DNA of 64,000 bases from Aplectana chamaeleonis. Lineage: Eukaryota; Nematoda; Chromadorea; Rhabditida; Cosmocercidae. Shown piece by piece: positions 46,675 through 57,003 of the stretch. The notes below the pieces were generated by a model. It had not been told where the DNA came from and ran no database searches. It saw only the letters and a program-made list of their open reading frames with translations. A program made the translations under genes and the position numbers. The DNA lies in NCBI GenBank assembly GCA_029168955.1, contig JAPDOI010001340.1:124001-188000 (forward strand), given 5' to 3'. Each line of letters starts with the position of its first letter. Within the stretch, counting starts at the first letter, position 1.

Positions 46675-47459
46675 CTAAGCCTCGGTTACGCAAGAGTACT
46701 GATCGAATACTTCAAACCAATTCACGTTAGAAAGAAAGCTGTCAAGAGCACAAAAGTCTGTTTTCATAAAATCCGGCAGGGGAATTTGGAAGGAGTCGTG
46801 AGTTTCTTCCAGCAACTGAAAGGAGACAGTGGCGTGGTCCGACAAGCCAAGAGGTGCCGATAAACCGATATTGGAAATGTCAGGCTGTGAAGATAATACT
46901 AGGTCAAGTACATTATTTCCATGAGTGGGTTGCGACACAAATTGTTTGAAGCCACCTTCTTCAAAAAAGTCTAGAAAAGGTTTGGATGTAGCATTGAGGG
47001 CACAGTAGTTGGTCCAATCAATCTGCAAATTGAAATTACCTACAAGTACAGTGCTAGCTCGAGAAGCGGAGAGGTCTCGAAGAACTTCAATGAGCGCTTC
47101 GTCTTCATTTTTCATAGAATTTGGAGGACGATAAACAGTGATGAGACGAGTATGGGACCTTTTCACCGGGAAAAAAATTTCGATGCATAGGACATAGCTT
47201 TCGGGAAGGCGCTAAACTTAACAGAATCAACTAAGAAGTTTCATTTTACAAGGCAACATACTCCCCCACCAACACGCGTGGAAAGATCAGAGCGATACAC
47301 CCAGTAAGGAAGGCTCCCTACTAATTCCGAGTCAAGAATATTCTCTGTAAGCCATGTTTCAGTAATGAAAAGAAAATCAGGATTTTTTTGACGCAAAAAG
47401 TAGTGTAAATAGTGAATCTTGTTTTTCAAACTACGTGCATTCATAAGACTGCAGATCAT
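46675..47459 (-). pseudogene. CR1-type ORF2, endonuclease domain
   Basis: Two frames (47,459-47,241 and 47,166-46,675) give MICSLMNARSLKNKI, FLFITETWL, RVGGGVC, then ITVYRPPNS, LVGNFNLQIDW and LSDHATVSF. These are ordered motifs of the APE-type endonuclease that nicks target DNA. A frameshift lies near 47,200. In the usual GDFN motif the Asp codon is AAT (Asn), which would remove a key catalytic residue. Confidence 0.82.
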
Positions 47460-47466
47460 AGCGGGC

Positions 47467-48024
47467 CTACCGTGCGGGCTTAGATGGTTTCCGAGCCCTG
47501 CGTGGGATCTGTGAAACCTGGGTGAGTTTGCCTCCGTACACCACCCACTCCCGCGTCTCTTTCCCCTTGTTCAGCTCCTTCGCCTGCTGACGTAGCTCGT
47601 AGTCCTGATCTCTCTCCTCCTTCGTCATACTTCGCCGTATGTAGACATTGGGGAAATCAGAACCACGGAGCAAACGAGCTTGAGCAAGGGCCCGACGCCA
47701 GTGGGACGTGCTCGGGAAAACAACCTTCGCAAGCCGTGGACGTAGAGGATCAGGTTTTCCCATCCTGTAAATTTCCGTCGGCCGACATTCGACGTCAAGA
47801 ATCCCCAGGATTTTGTCCACCTTCTCCTCCACGTCCTTTTGGCGGTCTGATGCCGGAAGACATTGTGCAGCCCCGTCGAGACCACTTATGACGATGCTAT
47901 GGGCCCTCTTCTCGTTCTCGATGGCCTCAGAGAAATCCGCAGGGATCTTCGCCGCGAGAGCATTGAGAATCAGGCCGACCAAAGCATTAGTGTTCACTTC
48001 CAACGCTTTCTCCACAAGTCCCAT
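47467..48024 (-). pseudogene. CR1-type ORF1 protein (RRM-like nucleic-acid binding)
   Basis: The 185-codon frame contains ENEKRAHSIVISGL, YRMGKPDPLRPRLAKVVFP and RRSMTKEERDQDYELRQQ, hallmarks of the ORF1 of nematode CR1-like retrotransposons. Upstream in the same frame (to about 48,120) the reading continues with a Ser/Gly-rich region. A possible original start, ATGCCAATGAAT near 48,150, is followed directly by a stop, so the start is probably mutated. Role: binds element RNA. Confidence 0.8.
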
Positions 48025-49289
48025 AGCTGACAGCCCGGAGATGTCAGAAAAATCGCCCTGGCTGACAGCTCCAGCCCCAATGGTCTGAGAATTGGAAGCT
48101 TGAGCAGAAAGCCCCGGAGTGCTCCTGGTGACGCGCCGTTGTTAATTCATTGGCATGATTTTGATCTTTGATCTACCACAGATTATTGGAAAAAAAGTGT
48201 TGTGTCTGATTGGCAAGAACGGATAGAAAAGCGGCGTAAAATAGAGCCTTAAGAGGTCTTTTGACTAAAGATGGATGGGCAAAAGTTTAATGTTATGCGA
48301 AAAGATTATAAGCGAATGAATATTAAAAATACTGTGCGAAGAGCGAAAAAAAGACCACAAGAAGACAGAGCGCTAATGAAACAACCGCTCGTCGCCAGGT
48401 GACACGGGAAAGATTCAGCTAATTAATTATTTTCAGCTGATTTTGTAATTTTGCAGCTTCGGTCTTTTCTGACTTATCCTAGAAGTTTAGGCCTCGAAGC
48501 TTCAAAGTTATGTATAGAATGGCTAAGTCCTTAATCAATAGTATTTTTGGACAATCATCGATCGTTTTTTTTTTGAAATCTCGCTTCTCGCCTTTTTCAT
48601 CGATTTTCAAAATAACGATCAATAATTGACGAAAAAAATACTATCGATTAGGAACTAAGACGTTATAACGTCGGCTTGAATCCTAACGGTAGTTCGCGTT
48701 TCCCATTGAAGGTTGGTGCAAACTCGGTGCACCTATGTTACAGCTTATGGCCCCGAGTTTGCGCCAACCTTCAATAGGGAACGCAAAGTATCACTAGGAT
48801 CCATGCCGACGGTTATTACGTCTCAGTTCCTAATCGATAGTATTTTTTTCGTCAATTATTGATCGTTATTTTGAAAATTTCTTCCATGCACCACCTCATC
48901 GCGGTGATAGGATGAACACCACTTGTTGGTGGCCAACGGTGCAAACCGGTCACGCAGTATGCAGTTTCTGTGTACGGGCGGCTGTCCTTGTATCCTTAGC
49001 GGGGAACAAGCGAGAGTAACCAGATCGAAAAGAAAAGCTCAGACAACTAATTCTGCGCCCCAGTACTTCGCGTACCGAATATGCTCCACTACGGCGTCGG
49101 AGGAAGCCTCTACCGGTGAGGGGCCATCTGATCTCGGAGCAATATGACGTCATCGTATAAGGAAGTTTGGAAACCCCCACACCCCACGACGTCAACACTG
49201 CCTTTACGTATGTACTAACAAATGCCGCACAAGATCGAAAGCCGATCTTCCAACTCTCTTTCTTAGAAGCCGTGAGATCAAGTATGATG

Positions 49290-50250
49290 TTATCGTTTGC
49301 AGGAGACGAAAGGCAGGATGGAAATCGTCAGAAAGACCGACCAAAAGGAGCTCATCGTCATCGGAGCCAAGGTGGACAATAAGAACATCGGCGGCATTGT
49401 ATTCCTCATTATTTCAATGATGCACCTCTTGGTAGATTTTCATAAAATCATCAGTCCGCGTCTCGGCGCTCTGCGTTTGAGAACCGAAGATCAAGGAATT
49501 GTGTCTGTTATGAATGGATACGCCCCAACCTTTAGCTCTCCGCAAGAAGAACGTTAAGAGTTCTATGAGCTTCTGAAAAGACTGTACTTGAGGAGAGAAG
49601 CTTCCATAGGCTAGTTGTTGGTGACTTCCATGCTATCGTCGGTACGAAGAACAACGACGGCGATTGGAGATAGAGACTGCATGGAGCTACTTTTCGAAAT
49701 GAGAATGGAGAACGACTGCTAGACTTCCTGTCGGTATGCCCCCCCCCCTTTCACGGAAACTCCATGTTCGAAAAGCCATCAAATCGACAACGAACTTGGG
49801 AAAGCCCGAATGGCCAGACAAGGTCGGAGAAAGAGACCACATTTTGATTAACAGACGCTGGAGCTTGTTTGGCGTGTCAGTGCTGCCTTCATTCGACACC
49901 GGCTCGGATCATCGGCTTTGACGTGGGAAGATATCGCTCAAGAAGAAGATGTTCAAACGTGATACTCATAGGCCGGCACCCGTTCGGTTCCCCGTGTTTG
50001 CGGCTGAGGCATTGGAATCCGCTATGAAGACCTTCGCATGGAATCTTCACGAACATCCAACGGTAGACTACGAAAACCTAGCCAAAGGCCCAGTCGAGTG
50101 TGCGGAAGTTCCGCGTCAAGCCGAAACGGCACCCATTCCAAGGCTCAATAGCCTCGCGAGGCGCTCTAGTAAAAGAGAAGAGCTGTTAAACAGGATCCCA
50201 AAGCCACCTATCTGGAGAAGATTACCATCAACAAGTCATGCCGAATCGCT
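49290..50250 (+). pseudogene. RTE endonuclease domain and linker (broken)
   Basis: The frames give QETKGRMEIVRKTDQ, LIVIGAKVDNKNIGG, NGYAPTFSSPQEER, then (other frames) LLVGDFHAIVG, NENGERLLDFLSV, TWESPNG, INRRWSLFGVSVLPSF and TGSDHRL. This is the APE-type endonuclease of RTE elements; SDH is intact, while GDFN reads GDFH. Several stops and frameshifts lie between 49,555 and 49,760. The frame 49,949-50,250 continues the linker to the MITE at 50,256. Confidence 0.83.
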
Positions 50251-50255
50251 GTTAA

Positions 50256-50793
50256 AGGCAGTGGTCGCGAAGAGATATGCTTGTCTTCTTTTTCTCTCAG
50301 AACCCTTTTCTGGGTCTCGAGTAGTAGGACCTACAAGAAAAAATTGTGAAAAAACCACTGTTTTGGGCCAAATTTGAAACCTGAACTTTCTTGTCTTTTG
50401 ATGGTGGACGAGCCCACTCCACATCATCGGCATCGATGACCTCTTATATCAAGAACATCAGCTGGTTTGAAATTGAATTTCAATCAATAAACCTTCGGAT
50501 TTATGTAAACATCTAGTCAAAAACATTGACTGGAGTGCTTTCTTTCATTGCTCAACTGTTTTATTAGGTAAATCTGCATTTACTCCTTCCTCTGAGTGTC
50601 GATGATTTTCGACTGCTTGGCAAGAGACTGTGATCTATCTGTGCACGTGTGCACGAACTGGAAGTTTAGGGCCTTAGAAACTCTAATTCTAGGCCGTTTT
50701 TCACCGCGCTACCTTCATAGTTTTTCAGGTGTTTTCAATCTAAGCTGATTTTTGTAGTTTTTTCGTTAACGTTTTTCATCGTGACCACTGCCT
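50256..50793. mobile_element. TTAA MITE, subfamily B (copy 3), inside the RTE
   Basis: TTAA 50252-50255 and 50794-50797. Ends AGGCAGTGGTCGCGAAGAG and CATCGTGACCACTGCCT. It interrupts the RTE linker. Confidence 0.9.
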
Positions 50794-50914
50794 TTAAGGA
50801 GTCGTTGCAAGCGTACAGAAGAACGACGATATCTGAAGCGGCTCAAAAACGGATCAGTATAAAGCGCTGCAAGCACAATCTCAGTGATTAGAAAGCTATT
50901 GTATGTGCCCTTAA

Positions 50915-51361
50915 AGGCAGCGTTCACGATGGTCATCCCCGTTGACTTCCCACAATGAAATGATAGGCGAGAAGGATCCTAGGCTCCCAGTGTCGAAAGA
51001 ACGGTTGAAGACGAGCCAGGAGCTGCAAAATAACGGCTGCAAACAAGCGTTTTGGTGCCCCAGACACGCCTGGTGCCCCAGATCCACCCCTTGAAATGAA
51101 CAAATGAAGACTCAGATTACAGACATGATCAAGTCAAGAAAGTGCTGATAAGTGAGCTGATCGCTTCATTGCACTGATAGGTATCATCCTTCTAGCGGCC
51201 AATTCCTCCACGCTCAAAAATCAACGTAAACAAGAGAGGGCCTATTTTTGCTCAGAAAGGCGCCTTTCGTGTCCTTTTTAAGCATGCCTTGCTATATAGG
51301 GCACCAGACCTTCCGTAAGCCGTGGAGATATCGGAAGTAAAATTTATCGTGAACACTGCCT
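50915..51361. mobile_element. TTAA MITE, subfamily F, inside the RTE
   Basis: TTAA 50911-50914 and 51362-51365. Ends AGGCAGCGTTCACGATGG and ATCGTGAACACTGCCT. The interior is unlike the other subfamilies and includes GGTGCCCCAGACACGCCTGG, in which GGTGCCCCAGA recurs. It separates the RTE linker from the RT. Confidence 0.87.
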
Positions 51362-51364
51362 TTA

Positions 51365-52824
51365 AGGACAGAAATGGAGTAGTGCAGACATCTCGGAGGA
51401 TTATGGAAGACATCACTCAAGAGTTCTACACGGATCTCTTCCGCTCATCCACACCTGTCCCAAGATGTCCAACGTCACCAGATAAAGACCTTCCTGCTAT
51501 TATGGAATCGGTATTTGCTGTAGCCATCAAAAGCATGGAGAAGGGCACTGCCCCCGGTCCCGACAAAATTTCGGTGGACCTTCTTCACGCAGGAGTTAGC
51601 GCTCTCCACTCTCTTCTTGCCAGGCTTTTCAGTCACTACCTACGTCTTGGGAAGAATCCGGATTCATGGAGAGAATCCAAGACGTTGCTGCTGTTTACGA
51701 AAGGCGCACGGGAGGATATTGCCGATCACCGGCCCATCAGTCTTCTCTCTGTTGTATACAAGACCTTTACAGAGATTCTCCTCAACCGTCTGGAACGAAT
51801 CTTGGACGACTATCAACCACTGGACCAAGCGAGTTTTGGAAAAACTTTTCCTGCATGGACCATATCTAGGCTGTCCTTTGACTCAACTCCTCGAAAAGAG
51901 TCGTGAATATAATCTCTCTCTCTCTCTCTGGTTCTCGTTTCCGTGGACTACAAGAAGGCTTTCGACTCCGTGGAGACCAATGCTGTCCTCAAAGCTTTCG
52001 CCCACGCTGGAATGTCTTCCGCTTATGTTCACTTACTCGAACAGTGCTTTACGGACACTTCCACAACTATTCAACTGTTTGAACGGAAGCTGAAGATTCC
52101 AATCAAGAAAGGAGTACGGCTAGGAGACACCATATCGCCTTAGTTATTCACGGCTGCGCTTCAAGATGCCATGGAAGATTTGCAGCGGGACGACGGAGGC
52201 TGCTCCATCGATGGTAAAAAGATCAATGATCTACGCTTCGCCGACGATACCGTTTTGATTTCCAACAGTACGGCTGAAATTGAGTCACTGGTCAACGGAC
52301 TCGATACGGCTGGTCGGAGGATTGATTTGGAGATGAACATGTCCAAAACGATTGTGATGGTGAATCAGTGGTGCGACAGTGGGACAGTGAAGCTGAAAGG
52401 AGTCGCTCTTCAGAAAGTGGATTCGTACGTATATTTGGAAAGAGAGCTGAACATGCTGAACAACATCGTCCCCGAAATATCACGAAGGAGACGCGGTGCG
52501 TGGGCAGCTTTCGGATCAGTTCGGGAAGTGACCGACCAGATTGTGGATCCAGACTTGAGGACTTCTATCTTCGACGCTCTTGGTTTGACCGCAATGTGCT
52601 ACGCGACGGAAACCTGGCCTGACAACAAGACTATTGTCCAATGCCATGCAAACAACATACCATGCTCTGGAGAGGTGTCTTCTGAAGACGAGCCGACGCC
52701 AGCAGTGTCACCGAGGCATACGAAGTTCAGAAATGAGGCAGAAGTCGCGTTTGAAGGATCCGCTGCAGTACATGGTGGAATAGAAGCATTGCTGGGCCGG
52801 CCATTCACTGCGAAGAACCGGTGA
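51365..52824 (+). pseudogene. RTE reverse transcriptase domain (broken)
   Basis: After the two nested MITEs the reading continues with IMEDITQEFYTDLFRSS, KGTAPGPDKISVDLL, FTKGAREDIADHRPISLLSV and NRLERILDDYQPLDQASFGK. Then come DYKKAFDSVETNAVL, IKKGVRLGDTISP (followed by a stop at 52,141), INDLRFADDTVLIS (catalytic FADD) and NMSKTIVMVNQ. A (CT)n slip near 51,915 breaks the frame. C-terminal tail CYATETWPDNKT. Order and spacing fit RTE RT. Confidence 0.87.
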
Positions 52825-53057
52825 TAGGTGGAGTCTCCGAGTTACAGAGTGGCTCCCAGACACAAAAAGAGGCCGCTGGGACGACCTCCATCAAGATGGT
52901 CTGACTTGATCTTCGAAACGTTTTAGAGATCGTGATCAGTCGTGCTGGATGCAATTGGCCAGCAATCGCGCAGAATGGAAGAGTTGTGGTCCACTCTGAA
53001 AAGATCGCCAGCTGAATGGATCATCAAAGTATGGAAGTAAGTAAGTATTTTGAAAAT

Positions 53058-53369
53058 CGATAAAGAAGGCGAGAATCGAATTTTCGTAAAAAAAGATCGA
53101 TAATGGTCGAAAAAAAATTGATTAAGGACTTAGCACTTATACATAACTTTGGAGCGTCGAGGCCTAGACCTCTCAAATAAGGGACAGAACAGACAGAAGC
53201 TACAAAATTACAAGATCAGCTAAAGATCATTAATTACGCTCTGTCGAAAATTTTCGCAAACGCTATCATCTAGTTCTAAGGTGGGTCATATATTCTGTCA
53301 ACTATGGCAGTATTGGTGATTTACCTCAAAGTAAACAGAAGCACTTAAAGATACACAGTAGTGAAGATT
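53058..53369. repeat. Right arm of foldback G and repeat arm shared with 36,240
   Basis: 53,058-53,230 completes foldback G. 53,228-53,360 is the inverted copy of 36,240-36,378. Confidence 0.65.
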
Positions 53370-54044
53370 ACCACTGATTTATAGCATATATTTCACAAAC
53401 AAGCAGGCTTTGGACCAAGTGGAAGGCAGCGTTAGATAGAAAAGAATTTCTTTCTCGAGACTAACGAAAGAAGTGGAGAAAATGAGGAAGCAGAAGAGGA
53501 AGAAAAGGATTGGGAGAAGAGGGAAGAAGAAAGAGAGCGAAATAGAGAAGCAGAAACGAGTATATAAGCGAAGAGAAGCCATCGGTGAAGCTACGCTCGT
53601 TCGCCCGAAGAGCCCCCGCAGTGCCAACTGGGACCGAAGATCACTCCGAGCGGTACTGCTGTCGCCCGGAGAGCGGTTGCTGTGACCCGAGTAGATGGCT
53701 GATTTTCGCTCGGAGCGGAGAGACAGCGCCGCTCGGGTCGCTCTCTGATCCCGCTCGGAGCGATGGTTTGCCTGATTTATCCTGAGTGACTATGGAGCGC
53801 TAGGGTCGGGAAGAAGAAAAGATTTTGCTGATACATGCTGACTCCCACATGGGTGAGGTGTGGGGAATAATCGATGACATTTTCCAAAAAGAACATAGGT
53901 GGCAAACGAAATGCGGGTGAAAATACCTGTTACATAAAAGATAAAGTATAAATTTCTTGTCGTATATCATATCGCATATCCCCTGAGTAAGCGCCAAACA
54001 TTCGAGTGTGACCGAAATTCCGACTTTCAGATTTTGGTAACAAC
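53370..54044. other. Purine tract and anonymous DNA
   Basis: 53,470-53,575 is A/G-rich and gives an artificial Lys/Glu/Arg frame. 53,640-53,770 contains several CTCGGAGCG / CGCTCGG words. No gene is supported. Confidence 0.4.
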
Positions 54045-54048
54045 ATTA

Positions 54049-54493
54049 AGGCAGTGTTCACGATGAATATCATATTCGAGTTCGACTCAAAACTGGGGGT
54101 GTTCGGTCGTGAGCTATCGAATTATGAAGAAACAGCGAAGAAAAGCGCTCAGAATAAGCTAAAATAGCGGCTTCTAACATTCAGGGCATGGACGAGTTTA
54201 CAGGCCCTGCTAGTTTTTCTCGAGCGCGCACTAATGGCGGAATGTACACGAATCGATCAGGCTGGACATGGGGAGTTTGGCACTTTGTCATCGAAAACAT
54301 CCGCGGCGCCACAGGCTCGTCAGAACGGGGCGGGCTAAGAGCAAGCGTACTGGCCCAATGAAATCTTCACGGCAGTTTTTATCGATTTCTGACCCGTCTT
54401 CGACGTTTTCGTCGGCCCTATCCCCTCTAGCATCTGCCAGCGTAGCGTTTCACACTGAGCACCCAAAAACGAGATTTATCGTGAAAACAGCCT
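54049..54493. mobile_element. TTAA MITE, subfamily D (copy 2), first of a train
   Basis: Left end AGGCAGTGTTCACGATGAAT; right end ATCGTGAAAACAGCCT; right junction TTCA (54494-54497), shared with the next element. Interior matches 33,228-33,671 inverted. Confidence 0.86.
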
Positions 54494-54497
54494 TCAA

Positions 54498-54982
54498 AGA
54501 CAGTGTTCACGATAAGAATCGTTTTTCTGCTTCTTCACCTATCTTGAAGACGGTCCCATGCTGATTCGAATGATGTTTTTGGAATCGTACAAGACCTTCT
54601 AGGAATGGAGTTATGGTCCCTCAAAAATTGAGCTAAGAAAACATGGTGGACGAGTTGTCCGAGGCTTGTAACTTCCGTCTTTTGCAGCCGATGTATGCGA
54701 GCTGACCTAAGTAAGGAGAGAACTTGAGAATGAAGGGAAGAACTAGGCTAATGTCTGGAAAGCATCGCTCATCTCACGATCTCGAGCTTTCATTTGTTCA
54801 CGTCGGTGGGCGTGGAAAGTGCATCTGGGGGTGACGAGCTGACGGGTGTCCAACTTTGGGCCCGTAGGGGACCTTTCCGAGCTCATTTTTCTTAGTTTTT
54901 TCAACGTTAGGGTTGCACTAGGCCCTGCATCTGCCGATCTCCACCAAAAAAACAGACATGGTTTTTATCGTGGACACTGCCT
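54498..54982. mobile_element. TTAA MITE, subfamily A (copy 4), middle of the train
   Basis: Ends AGACAGTGTTCACGATAAGA and TATCGTGGACACTGCCT. TTAA 54983-54986 is shared with the next element. Confidence 0.87.
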
Positions 54983-54986
54983 TTAA

Positions 54987-55431
54987 AGGCAGCATATACG
55001 CTCGTAAACGTGGTTGAGATAACTACGGCAATAGAATGGTATAGTTCAGAACACAATGCCTACGCATTTTGAAGCGTCAAAAACGACCCACAATGACGCT
55101 ACACGAGTGAGAATCAGGTCCCGCCCCTGTATTTGCTGTTCTCCTCCAAAACAGGGGTGCTGGGCCATTTCGACAGTCGTCGATGTATGTGCTTTACCTA
55201 TTCTACCACCCACAAACGTCGCCGACGGTGGGAATGGCCCACCACCTCTGTTTTGGAGGAGAACGCAAATACAGGGGGCGGGCAGATACAGGGGCGGGGC
55301 CAACTTCTCACTCGTGTATCGTCGTTGTGAGTCGTTTTTGACGCTTCAAAATGCGTAGGCGTTGTGTTCTGAGCTATACCATTCTATTGCCGTAGTTATC
55401 TCAATCACGTTTACGAGCGCGTATGCTGCCT
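54987..55431. mobile_element. TTAA MITE, subfamily E1 (palindromic), last of the train
   Basis: Ends AGGCAGCATATACGCTCG and CGAGCGCGTATGCTGCCT, TTAA at 55432-55435. The whole 445 bp is a near palindrome with CTCCAAAACAGGGGTG and its inverse near the centre. Noncoding; ORFs on both strands mirror each other. Confidence 0.88.
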
Positions 55432-55439
55432 TTAATGTG

Positions 55440-55830
55440 CAGCCAACATTCGGTGGAACCTTGAAACACCGCAGAATATGTAGGCGGTTTTGGTTGAGCG
55501 ATTTCCAGGTCAAGTGTTCTGTTCACAGACCCACGAGTTTAGTCACATATCCAGGCTAGCCTTGATATGGTCTTTACCCTGGTGGTGAAACAGTTGAGCA
55601 TTTTAGCCCGGCAAGGTGGCGTGGTTGCAATGCTGCTTGTGGCCAAAAATTCGTGCACAACCCATCTACCCTGTAATGATTTGCCTTTCGGTAAGTCTCA
55701 TGCAAAACTAGCCACTTGAAGGATAGCTCATTTGCTAGGCCTGAAATGATAAAAATTATATTGTTCAAACTCGAAAGTAAGGGGATTGAAATCAACTGGA
55801 GATGTAGTATGCCCATTTTTTTTTGAAAAA
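55440..55830. other. Spacer between MITE train and 3' end of the kinase-like gene
   Basis: No feature recognised. The sequence lies just downstream of the polyadenylation signal of the minus-strand gene. Confidence 0.4.
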
Positions 55831-55835
55831 GAGTC

Positions 55836-55841
55836 TTTATT
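55836..55841 (-). terminator. Polyadenylation signal of the kinase-like gene
   Basis: AATAAA on the minus strand about 70 bp past the TAA at 55,908, followed by an A/T-rich stretch. Confidence 0.7.
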
Positions 55842-55907
55842 AATCACCCAATCACAGTCTCGTTTTCCTGTGCGTGCCAGAAGACATTGAATCTGGATAA
55901 TGTACAT

Positions 55908-56289
55908 TTATTGTTCCAAAAGCTTTGCCATGGTGTAACAGTTGTGAATGAGTCCCTTCGCTCTGTCGATAAGAGGCTCAATTTCTTCCTTGTTCTTAAT
56001 CGACATTACCTAAACGATTGGTATAAATAAGAGTGAAGTAGCATACAATCTGCGTCGAAAAAATCTCATTGTTCCATCCCGTGTCTGCGCGGAGCGAGGT
56101 GTAGCGATAGAAAAGAGGGATTTGGGGAGTCTACCATACCTTATATAGGAGGGTGACCATGGCAAACGGTACGAACATATCGTAGGCTTTCCGGACAGTT
56201 TCCATTGTGACAGTGCAATCCTCTGGAGACTCCTGAAGAAGATGAGCGTGGTAATCTTCAAGCAGCGCACTTGTGCACTCCAAGCGATC
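55908..56289 (-). CDS. Last two exons of a CHK/DUF1679 kinase-like gene (partial)
   Basis: Exon n-1 is 56289-56140 (50 codons, DRLECTSALLEDYHAHLL to MVTLLYK), preceded by TATTTCCAG and followed by GTATGG. The last exon is 56009-55908 (33 codons plus TAA, VMSIKNKEEIEPLIDRAKGL to AKLLEQ), preceded by TCGTTTAG. Phases match (0/0) and the intron is 130 bp. The pattern LLEDYH, then a segment like TMETVRKAYDMFVPFAMVTLL, then a charged helix, resembles the C-terminus of nematode CHK (EcKinase-like, DUF1679) proteins. That family call is by recollection and moderate. The catalytic part should lie upstream (to the right), but I found no further exon; a MITE fills 56,349-56,999 and a large palindrome lies beyond. 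Confidence 0.72.
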
Positions 56290-56348
56290 CTGGAAATACT
56301 GCCTTTATTTCAGTTCATCATTAATCTATGTATCTGTCAAGAGTTTAA

Positions 56349-56999
56349 AGGCAGCATACACGCTCGTAAGCATAGTCGAGATAACAGCATAGATAGGTCC
56401 GCACGGCCCGTACTATGTCGTCAATGACGTTTGAAGCGCTGAAAACTGTCCAGGATGACAGTATTTGACAATGTTTGAGCAATCTTGCCTTCCACGCCCG
56501 TATTTTCACACCCTTTGAGTAACAGAATGAGAATCGATACTTGTGAAAACGTGTGAAAATTGAGAGTGATAGCACTATCAACTAGGAGTGCACGAGAGAA
56601 ATAGCTTGGTTTACTTGAGTATAACATGTTTGTGCACTGATAAAATCCTCCATTTCAAGAGGTCAGCCAAAGTAGAGCGGCATTCTCGAAAGTGGACGAG
56701 AGTCATTAGGTATGCAGACATGTTATACTCAAGTAAACCAAGCTATTTCTCTCGTGCACTCCCCATTGATAGTGCTATCACTCTCAATTATCACACGTTT
56801 TCACAAGTATCGATTCTCATTCTGTTTCTCAAAGGGGTGTGAAAATACGGGCGTGGAAGGCAAGATTGCTCAAACATTGTCAAATACTGTCATCCTGGAC
56901 AGTTTTCAGCGCTTCAAACGTCATTGACGACATAGTACGGGCCGTGCGGACCGATCTATGCTGTTATCTCGACTATGCTTACGAGCGTGTATGCTGCCT
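56349..56999. mobile_element. TTAA MITE, subfamily E2 (palindromic), upstream of exon n-1
   Basis: TTAA 56345-56348 and about 57000-57003. Ends AGGCAGCATACACGCTCG and CGAGCGTGTATGCTGCCT. Arms 56,349-56,630 and 56,720-56,999 are near-perfect complements, including TGTGAAAATACGGGCGTGGA. Mirror-image frames on both strands are not genes. If the kinase-like gene is intact, this lies in an intron. Confidence 0.9.
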
Positions 57000-57003
57000 T
57001 TAA

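Larger units (their letters stand above)
44660..48130 (-). mobile_element. CR1/Jockey-like non-LTR retrotransposon (decayed)
   Basis: Minus-strand element with an ORF1 (about 48,130-47,467) and an ORF2 carrying an AP-type endonuclease and reverse transcriptase (about 47,459-44,687). Gene order and the protein motifs are those of CR1-type elements abundant in nematodes. At least three frameshifts and an early stop in ORF1 show it is dead. The exact ends and target duplication were not determined. Confidence 0.85.
48879..53045 (+). mobile_element. RTE-type non-LTR retrotransposon, nearly full length, with TSD
   Basis: The insertion is flanked by a 12-bp target duplication TATTTTGAAAAT (48867-48878 and 53046-53057). 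It ends with GGAAGTAAGTAAG, the short tandem 3' tail typical of RTE elements. Subtracting two nested TTAA MITEs (50,256-50,793 and 50,915-51,361) leaves about 3.2 kb, the usual RTE size. It encodes endonuclease then RT. The coding region is broken by stops and frameshifts. Confidence 0.9.
48400..53230. mobile_element. Foldback element G, split by an RTE insertion
   Basis: The left arm (about 48,415-48,740) pairs with a right arm that is in two pieces: 48,750-48,878 and 53,046 to about 53,230. Its centre (48,745) is the GGTGCACCTATG palindrome also found at 5,286-5,436. The arms carry AATACTATCGATTAGGAACT and CTTCTCGCCTTTTTCATCGA-type words. Removing the RTE restores a continuous right arm. 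Noncoding. Confidence 0.8.

Noticed and set aside
54987..55431. Two overlapping 85-100 codon frames on opposite strands
   Set aside because: They are mirror translations of a palindromic MITE; the same applies to 56,349-56,999 and 58,441-60,993.
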